From Hemileia vastatrix (taxonomy: Eukaryota > Basidiomycota > Pucciniomycetes > Pucciniales > Zaghouaniaceae), in assembly GCA_030280995.1 (NCBI GenBank), contig JASXTE010000004.1:18615185-18679184 (forward strand): a stretch of 64,000 nt of DNA, written 5' to 3'. The position numbers were made by a program, and so were the translations under genes. The stretch's first letter is position 1. Each line of letters begins with the position of its first letter. The notes below the pieces were generated by a model that searched no databases, was not told the DNA's origin, and saw nothing but the letters and a program-made list of their open reading frames with translations. Positions 56,794-64,000 of the stretch are shown here, in pieces.

Positions 56794-58918
56794 GAAACTG
56801 ACAACGCAGAGATAGAACTTAATTTCCTTTGCATGAGTAATAATGGTAAAGCTTCTAAGTAAATCTCAAATTTAAGGTCTTTACAAACTTGAGTTATTTG
56901 GAATGATGGTGCTCTCAAATATCATTTCAAAAAGGGACTTCCTTTGAGGATTCTGGATTAATTGAATCTTTACAGGCCTAAAATGGAGAGTTTGAAGGAC
57001 TTAATGGATAGGACTCTCAAACTTGACAGAACACATCAAGACAACTTCAACAAAGGTTTCATGTGCGAAAATCTCATGGTTCAAACTTCAAATCTGGGCC
57101 TCTTTTGAACAATCATTCTTGAACATCCCAATCGGCCCAATACAAACCCAATCACAAGGGAAAGGAGAAGTCTAAACCCAGAATCTCGACTCCTGGTGAT
57201 ATAAGTAAGGTATTGGATCCAAAAGGGGAATTAAAGGAATCTTAAAGAAAAGACAGACAGATAATGGGTTATGTATGTATTGTGGAAGTAAACACAAGTT
57301 GGAAGATTGTGCAAAATTGAAGGAAAGGGAAGGTAAATATTCAAATTCAAAAACCTAGAGGATAGTTTACCTGTGTGGAAAGCAAACTATTTTATTTCTC
57401 CCAGTACACAGAACCTCCATGTCTTAAGGACTGGAGTTTCCATTAACTGTTTGAGATTTATTCTTTTTAAGGAGGATATACTGTTCAGTTGTCTCATTGA
57501 ATCTGGAGCTTCAATTTCATTTATCAGTTTATCTTTTTCCAAATAACTTAAGCTGACATTTGTAGATACCAATAAAATTCCAATTTATTTGGTCAAATCA
57601 GAGGAACCCAAGTATTGGGCTAGTAAGAAAGTTTTATGGGTTTTCAACTTTCCAAATTTTCCTTTCTTCAAGTGGGAATTTACAGTCTTGGATGCCCCAA
57701 GGATGGACAACACCATTCTTGGACATGAATTTTTAACGCAATGGAATCCTGACATTAATTGGACAGAGGTATTGATCAACCCCCATTATAAGTATATTTC
57801 CAATTCTTCAATGCAGATAAATAGGGACTTAAACAACCCATTTGGCCCAGTCCTGCTAGTGGACATATCTCTACCAGATGATTTACAACCATCTGATTTT
57901 TCTCTAAATGAGCATTTGGCTAACCTTTCTAGCTTGGTTACCTCACTTGAAGAGGTTTTCAACAGCCTTGAAGTAAATGATTCTTGCTCTCTAAAGTCAG
58001 GTCTACCCTCAACAAACTACATTGACAATGAAAAGGACAACCAAATCAACATTGAAGCCATTAAAACAACTCTAATGGAATTTTATCATGACTTCCTTGA
58101 TGTATTTTCAATTATTAAGGCCAACAAGCTACCACCTCATCAACCCTATGATCATCAAATAGAGTTAGTAGGTCCAGTATCTTTGCCTTGTCCTTTCTAC
58201 TCCCTATCAAAGGATGAATCCCAAGTTCTTTGAGACTACATTGCAGAGAATGTAGCAAAAGTTTTTATTCAAGCTAATAAATACCCAACCGGCTCTCCAG
58301 TTCTTTTTGTTAGGAAAAATATGGAAGTCTTAGGTTGTGCATTGATTATAGAAAACTCAACACAGTGACTAACAAGAATGCATACACAGTTCCTCCTATG
58401 TCTTTACTTCTTACTTAATTTAGTGGTTCTAATTTATTCTCTAAAATTGATTTAAGAGGAGCTTACCACCTTATACGTATTGCTAAAGGCCATTAACCTT
58501 TAACAGCAATTTGCACTAGGTTTGGTAGTTTTGAATATTTGGTTATGCCTTTTGGGTTATGTAAGGCACCCTCAATTTTTCAAACTTTTGTCAATGATAT
58601 CTTTGATGATGTTGTCAAAAAATTTGTCGTTGTCTATTTAGATGATATTTTAATTTTTTTTGAAGACCCTTGAGGAACATATTGAACATTTGCAACAGGT
58701 TCTCAATTGTCTTCAAGAGCATGGTCTCTATGCCAAGCACACTAAGTGGAAATTCCACCTAAAGTCTATTGACTTTTTAGGTTTTAAATTATCCACTGAC
58801 AGCCTTGTCATGGATGATAGTAAAGTTAAAAAATTATTGGAATGGCCAGAGCCAAATTCTGTAAAATCCTTACAAGGGTTTTTAGGTTTTGAAAATTTCT
58901 ATAGAAGATTTATTAAAG
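56794..58918 (+). pseudogene. Ty3 element 2: gag end, zinc knuckle, protease, RT
   Basis: Gag resumes (ETDNAEIELNFLCMSNN), with stops soon after. A CCHC-type knuckle C-x2-C-x3-H-x4-C is at 57272-57310 (CMYCGSKHKLEDC). The retropepsin motif reads LIESGASISFIS at about 57493, so the catalytic Asp is Glu. A long open stretch at 57589-58233 carries the TILGHEFL strand. The RT has LCIDYRKLN, the palm Y-L-D-D at 58635-58646 and the thumb [21 protein letters not shown]. It stops at FYRRFIKD, where the 2,435-bp element is inserted. Several stops and frameshifts. Confidence 0.85.
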
Positions 58919-58921
58919 ATT

Positions 58922-61356
58922 CACCACACAATATGGGGGGTGGACTTGCTAGCAAGTCCGCAACCTTGAACCCTAATTCATATCTTTTTCAGAACACATT
59001 GAGGTGGTGATGAAACAATCATGAAGAAATATTGAATTTACTTTGAAAACACCTTGAAACTGATTTGAACCTTCATTGAACCACAGTTGATTACTGGTTC
59101 AAAAAATATTCACAGCAGGAAAAAAATGTGCACTAGAGGTCTAGTGCTTTTTTTGCTTCCTGAAATAATTCCTGGTAGAATTCCGAGTGGGACATCCGTC
59201 TGATACCTTCCTCCCCTAATTCTCCCTTATCTTTAATCCGCCTTCCTATCCTACCCCCCTTATCTCTTTGCTAACCTTGCCATCTACTTACCCTTTCTAC
59301 CCTATCCCTTCCCTTCACAGTGAGAAAACAACTCTCCTCTCCTTCCACCCCTCTCCCTTCTCTTCTCTTTATTTCTCACACCTTTCTCAGCCCACAGTCA
59401 TTATTTAGTTTTATTTTACTTTGTATTTTTTTCTTTTTTCATGTTTCTTCCCTAAAAATATTTTCCTTTCTCAACACTTAGCCACATTTTTTTGGTAAAC
59501 ACAAGCAACTCAAATTCTGAAATATGTATTTAGTTACTTTATTTACCACTTGGAATGGTTTATAGTTCCTCAAGATTTTATTTCTTGTTATTTCTAATTT
59601 ATAAATATTAATTATTCTCAAGTTTATCAAAATTTGGCTACTTCCCAAGCCCTTTCATGCCTCCCCAGCACTTTTTCACTTCTCCAATCTCATTTCTCAC
59701 CTCACCCAGAAAAATCAAGGGACTGGGGAAGGCTGGAGAAGGTGAGAGAGGGGCTTTACAGGGCTGGGAGAGGTCACAAAAGCCCCTAATCCACTTCAGG
59801 AAGGCTGGTGAAGGTGATAGAGGGTCTTTTAAAGGCTAGGAGAGGTGATAAAAGCCTCTCACCTACTACCATTAGCCCTACTTAGTCTTTACAGCACCTC
59901 ACTCACATCTCCCACCAAATTAAGGGACTGGGGAGGCTGGGGGAGGTGATAAAAGCCTCTCACTCACCTCTCCCAGCCCTCCTTAGTCTATACAGCACCT
60001 TGCTCACATCTCCAGCCAAAGTAAGGGACTGGGGGAGGCTGGGGGAGGTGAGTGAAGGGCTGGAAAGGTCTTGGGAAGGTGAGAAAGGGCTAGGGGAGGT
60101 AATCAAGTGCTGGGGGATGTGGACGATAGACTAGGGAGGTGAGTAATATTTTGAGAATGTGAGAGAAAGGCTGGTGAGGGCTAATGGAGGTGATTTGGGT
60201 GATTAAGGGGAATGGGAGGTGAGTGAGAGTTTGAAAAAGGGGTGGAGTTGTGTTAAAAGTGAAAATAGAGTGGAGGGGAGTAGTGAGGAGGGCTTAAACT
60301 TAGATTTTGAAGCTTAATGGGTGTAGCAAATGTATCAGGAGGGCAATGAAAGGGAGGGGAGTGGTAATAGAATTAACAGAAGTGAAAAGGCAGAAAACGT
60401 TGTGTGGAGAGATTGAAAGGTCATCCATTGAGGTAGTGAAAAATGGAGAGTGAACTTTGTTCTTCGAGAAAACATCAGAGTCCACCCCCTCAATCTACAG
60501 CTCTATTCTGCCAATCTGGAAAATGATTGATAATTATTTTTATTGATATTTTTGTACTTAAACCTATAGTTTATACGTCTTTATTTTATATTTTTGATTT
60601 ACAATGCACTTTAAGACTAAGAAAGTAATATTGTAAAATAATTGGTAATGAAATACTATTTTGCTTTTTTACACAAGAATTCACATAATGCTTCTGATAA
60701 CTATACATGATATAAATAAATAATATGATAGGAAAATTGTTGAAAAAAGTTGAAAACTAGAACAAAACATTTAAAGTAATTTTAAACTATTGAAATTATT
60801 TATTTTATGAGTTTATTGTATTTATTTTTAGATTTAATAGTAAAATATGTTGGTTATATTTGATAATCAGAAATAATAAAAATACAAAAAAAAATCAGAT
60901 AATATAGTGTAAACTAAAAAATAAAAGCTTCAAACTCTTGGTTAGAAGGAGTTATCATTAAAAAGAACCACTGATCTTATTTTATATGTTTTCAAAACAA
61001 AATAGAATAAAATTATTAGAGAGGTTAAAAGTGATGTTTTTGAAATAAATAGTATAATTTTCAGTATTTTTAATGATCAAGTGAAATTCAAAATGAAAAT
61101 GAAAATGAGTTTGATGAAAAAAATATTGTGAGTGGATCAGATTATTAATCTTCCCTTGTTATTATTTCTATAAATTATTTATTAAACTTTCACTATTATT
61201 CCAGCACAGACTCATCCATTTTTGGTTAAGAGCTCAAGATGAGTTCAAAGTAAATTTCAGCCTGAGTCAAGTCTGAGTTCAGTCTGAGTCCAGTCTGAGT
61301 TCCATCTGACTTCAAGTTGAGGACTTTCCAGAAAGTCCCCCAAATATTGCGTGTTG
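58922..61356. mobile_element. 2,435-bp CACTA-like non-autonomous element, ATT duplication
   Basis: Left end CACCACACAATATGGGGGG and right end (reverse complement) CAACACGCAATATTTGGGGG. The duplication ATT is at 58919-58921 and 61357-61359. Excision restores the Ty3 reading FIKDYSK. The perfect palindrome GGACTTGCTAGCAAGTCC lies just inside the left end; its right counterpart GGACTTTCCAGAAAGTCC is imperfect. Subterminal GAGTTCAGTCT repeats occupy 61245-61316. The interior has C-rich then G-rich minisatellite and AT-rich sequence, with no transposase. Confidence 0.85.
59640..60240. repeat. G-rich / C-rich minisatellite in the 2.4-kb element
   Basis: GGGACTGGGGgAGGCTGGGGGAGGTGA recurs at about 59718, 59923 and 60028. 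Two units, 59880 and 59983, are about 103 bp apart, each beginning CTTAGTCT.TACAGCACCT. Closely spaced G-runs could form quadruplexes on the plus strand. Confidence 0.75.
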
Positions 61357-61359
61357 ATT

Positions 61360-61790
61360 ACTCTAAAACTATTTCAAATCTCACTTCTCTAATTAGAAAA
61401 GATATTCCCTTTGTTTTCACTAATACAGCGCAAAAGGAATTCAAAGCATTGAAATCTGCGTTCACCACAGCTCCTATTCTTCAAGATTTTTACCCTTCTG
61501 CTTTGACAATTGTCAAGACAGATGCTAATGATTATTCTATTACAGGGTTTATATCCCAATTAAATCCTGAAACAAAATTGTCTCATCCTTTTGCACTCAA
61601 ATCATGCAAATTGCTTGCAGCAGAGTTAAATTATGAAATTCATGATAAAGAGTTAATTTCTATTATTCATTTTCTTAAAAAATGACATTCTTTTCTTCTC
61701 AGTCTTGATAGCCCTTTTCAAATTTTAATGGATCATAATTCTTTAAAATACTTTATGTCTTCCAAAGTCTTGACATGTTGTAAAGCTAGA
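61360..61790 (+). pseudogene. Ty3 element 2: RNase H region
   Basis: It reads YSKTISNLTSLIRKDIPFVF, KEFKALKSAFTTAPIL, VKTDANDYSITGFISQ (RNase H Asp) and ELISIIHF; then after one stop it reads LDSPFQILMDHNSL and SSKVLTCCKAR. The 261-bp MITE interrupts it at 61790. Confidence 0.85.
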
Positions 61791-62051
61791 CACTATGCAA
61801 TATAGGGGGTGGACTTGCTAGCAAGTCCTCAACCTTAACTCAGATGGAGCTCAGATGGAACTCAGACTGAACTCATACTGAACCCATACTGAATTCTACT
61901 TGAAAACACACCTAAAACTGTTCTTCTGAGTGGTGTTCATCACTGATTGTATGGTTCCTTTATCAATAGCTCATTGTGTGTTCAATCTGTGGTGAGTTTG
62001 GGTCCAAGGTTGCGGACTTGCTAGCAAGTCCTCCCCCCATAGTGTGTGGTG
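61791..62051. mobile_element. 261-bp CACTA-like MITE, AGA duplication
   Basis: Ends are CACTATGCAATATAGGGGG and (reverse complement) CACCACACACTATGGGGGG. The duplication AGA is at 61788-61790 and 62052-62054. Removal restores KARWAEF. Both ends carry a perfect GGACTTGCTAGCAAGTCC palindrome. The left subterminal repeats (CTCAGACTGAA type) are the reverse complement of those at the right end of the 2,435-bp element, so it is a deletion derivative of the same family. Confidence 0.9.
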
Positions 62052-62054
62052 AGA

Positions 62055-63000
62055 TGGGCTGAGTTCTTATCTGTATTTTCTTTCACTAATAAATATTGTC
62101 CTGGGAAAAATTGCATAGTTGCAGACATATTTTTATGTCAGGAAAACGTTTACCCAGAGTGGGGGGAGGAATTTTCTAACAAGAACCTAGAAAATTTCAA
62201 ATCAATGTTAACAACTCATCAACTCAATTCAATGACAACTCAAACAATTCAAAATCCACTATCCAAAATTCAAGATGCTCAAACTAAAGATAATATTTGT
62301 GTGGGGATTAAAGACAAAATACTCTTAAGGCAAGGGGCCAAAAGATTCAGTATCAAATCAGGTCTATTAGTCTTCAAAGGTAGAGTAGCCATCCCCAATG
62401 ATAAGGATATAAACTTATGGATTTTCAATAGTAGACATGATTCTCCGTTAGCTGGTCACTTTGGGGTTCATAAAACCTACCATTTAATAGCAAGGGATTT
62501 TTTCTAGCCAGGAATGACTAGAGAAATCAAGGCCTGTATTAAAGCCTGTTATGAATGTAATAGGAACAAGGTACCTTGACATAGGAAGTATTGGTTGCTT
62601 CAACCAATTCCAGTTCCCTCTAAACATTGTGAATCAATTTTGATGGATTTCATTTCTCAATTACCTCCATCAGATAATTTTGATAGTGTACTAGTTATAG
62701 TTGATAGATTTTCTAAAATTTCTATTTTTATTAAAACTTTTACTACTGCAACAGCAGAGGATTTAGCAAAATTATTTCTATAACACGTATTTTCTAAAAA
62801 TGGATTACCCAATGATATTATTTCAGATAGAGGTTCTTTATTTGTTTCTAATTTCTGGACTCAATTATGTTGAAAATTAAATATTACAAGGAATCTTTCT
62901 ACTGCTTATCATCCTGAAATAAATGGGCAAACAGAAAGAGTCAATCGAATCCTCAAAAAATGCCTTCAAATGTTTGTTAATTATAACTATATATCTCCAA
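62055..63000 (+). pseudogene. Ty3 element 2: RNase H end and integrase
   Basis: It starts WAEFLSVFSFTNKYCPGKNCIVAD. The integrase finger is SPLAGHFGVHKTYH...CIKACYECN (62445-62560), with a stop inside. The catalytic residues lie in ILMDFISQ (about 62640), IISDRG (about 62822) and NGQTERVN (about 62925). Stops follow the finger, after KLFL and after TQLC. The C-terminus fades after FVNYNYIS. Confidence 0.85.
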
Positions 63001-63454
63001 CCTCTCCTCCCAGTTTAACCCCTCCTATGCATCCACCACCAAATTTCTAGTAGTGGGCATGTCCCATATGTCTTCGACAATTTCCTTTGAGTCAGCAATT
63101 GACCAATACTTTGTAGTGGTGAAAGGCCTGGAATTATCATTAATAGACAGGGTGTTACACGCCACTTGACACCATTGAGAAAACTCACACTTCTTGAAAG
63201 GACCTTGAGATGCCGTAATCTACATGAAAAATAAGTCCATGGCCACACAGGCCATGCAGGGAGTCTTGAATTTCCAAGTGGGAAGCCCCCATCATTTCAA
63301 GGGTGAGGAGGAGTGGGGGTTGGATTGGTATTTTCAGGCATTAAAATTTAAAATAGATGAAGTTTAAATTAAGAAAAAATAGAATTTTATGTAATGAAGT
63401 GTTCCCATGCTCAAATGAGCTTGAGTTTTATACCCGGGCATCTGTCATAGGTTA
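63001..63454 (+). other. Ty3 element 2: degraded 3' coding tail and pre-LTR region
   Basis: Short plus-strand scraps (SQFNPSYASTTKFLVVG and others) might be the distal pol or an ancient insertion; nothing is recognised. The sequence up to 63454 ends in CATCTGTCATAGGTTA just before the LTR. Confidence 0.4.
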
Positions 63455-64000
63455 TGTGACACTTGAAGCAAAAGTACCTCAACTACACCACTATTAAAGC
63501 TCTAACTCTACTAGCAATGCGCAAAAAGTGACCTTGGGGAGATTACTTTCTATTTTGTTCTCAAATTAGCTGTTCTATTCAAAATTTAAAATTATCTTAA
63601 AATTAAAGATGCTTATACTTTTCAAACATAAGTAATCTATGCGCGGTCTAGCACTAAGGCTGAGGCAATATCCAAAAAGGGTGATTGTGGGTCTGAGGGT
63701 AATTAGGAGGTCTGGGAAGCAGGAAAAGGGCAGAAGTATTATAAGCTTAGATGATTGGTAAATGGGAATTCCAGTGGATTAAATAGTCTGTGGGTATATG
63801 GTGACTGGTTGATTAATTGGTCAGTGCGAGGAGGAATAGGATATTTAAAGGGGGTTGCTTTGGTTAAATGTTCTCTAGAATTAAATTATAAAATATGTTT
63901 ATGATAGTAGTCAAACTCTTATTAGGCTATTTTTATTTTTTTTTCCTTTTCTTTCTTAATAGTCAATTTCATTAAATCCTAAAATACTAATTTTTTTTTT
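63455..64000 (+). mobile_element. Ty3 element 2: 3' LTR (truncated by window end)
   Basis: It begins TGTGACACTTG. It is co-linear with 40331-40849 and then with the start of 46629 onwards, and so shows the unoccupied form of the Copia element 2 target (CTTAATAGTCAATTTC at about 63955). Confidence 0.8.

Overview
The window looks like the repeat-rich, AT-rich genome of a basidiomycete fungus. A rust fungus (Pucciniales) is my best guess; the genus is not resolved. The grounds are short spliceosomal introns (60-84 nt) and long nested transposon layers. There are also Ty3, Copia, PIF/Harbinger and CACTA-like elements, a TET/JBP-like dioxygenase carried by a transposon, and a fungal-type cysteine cluster. 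Only one stretch (about 21.4-23.25 kb) looks like an ordinary host gene. It is a three-exon gene for a 584-residue protein that I do not recognise.

Layout. 1-9.8 kb: the 3' three quarters of a large Ty3-type element. It has gag/protease, an ORF joined by a -1 slippery site, pol, and then a long 3' region. That region carries an array of a roughly 20-bp motif that also occurs inside the coding ORFs, an antisense spliced gene for a Cys6 protein, a polypurine tract and an LTR start. 11.1-14.3 kb and 16.1-20.1 kb: an old and a younger PIF/Harbinger copy of one family. The younger has a TTA target duplication, a broken transposase and a broken TET-like oxygenase. A small MITE occurs twice, at 12.65 and 15.0 kb. 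20.2-24.4 kb: tandem duplications, the host gene, a tRNA-like sequence and a minisatellite.

24.9-39.2 kb: a decayed Copia element on the minus strand. Its reverse-transcriptase region is split by a 10,487-bp DNA element with CAC...GTG ends and TAT target duplications. That insert is mostly a satellite array of about 608-bp units, each holding a 46-bp palindrome whose arms show paired changes.

40.3-64 kb: a decayed plus-strand Ty3 element acting as host for four insertions. These are a Copia element in its 5' LTR (TSD AATAG), a very young, intact chromovirus in gag (TSD CTAAT), a 2,435-bp CACTA-like element in the RT region (TSD ATT), and its 261-bp relative in the RNase H region (TSD AGA). 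The order of insertion can be read directly from these duplications.

Most interesting: (1) the palindromic satellite and its carrier element; (2) a family of 3-bp-TSD elements with a shared GCTAGC-centred subterminal palindrome; (3) the reiterated motif plus antisense Cys6 gene in the first Ty3 element; (4) the TET-like oxygenase inside a PIF/Harbinger element. All motif and boundary statements come from reading the sequence by eye. No alignment or database search was run.
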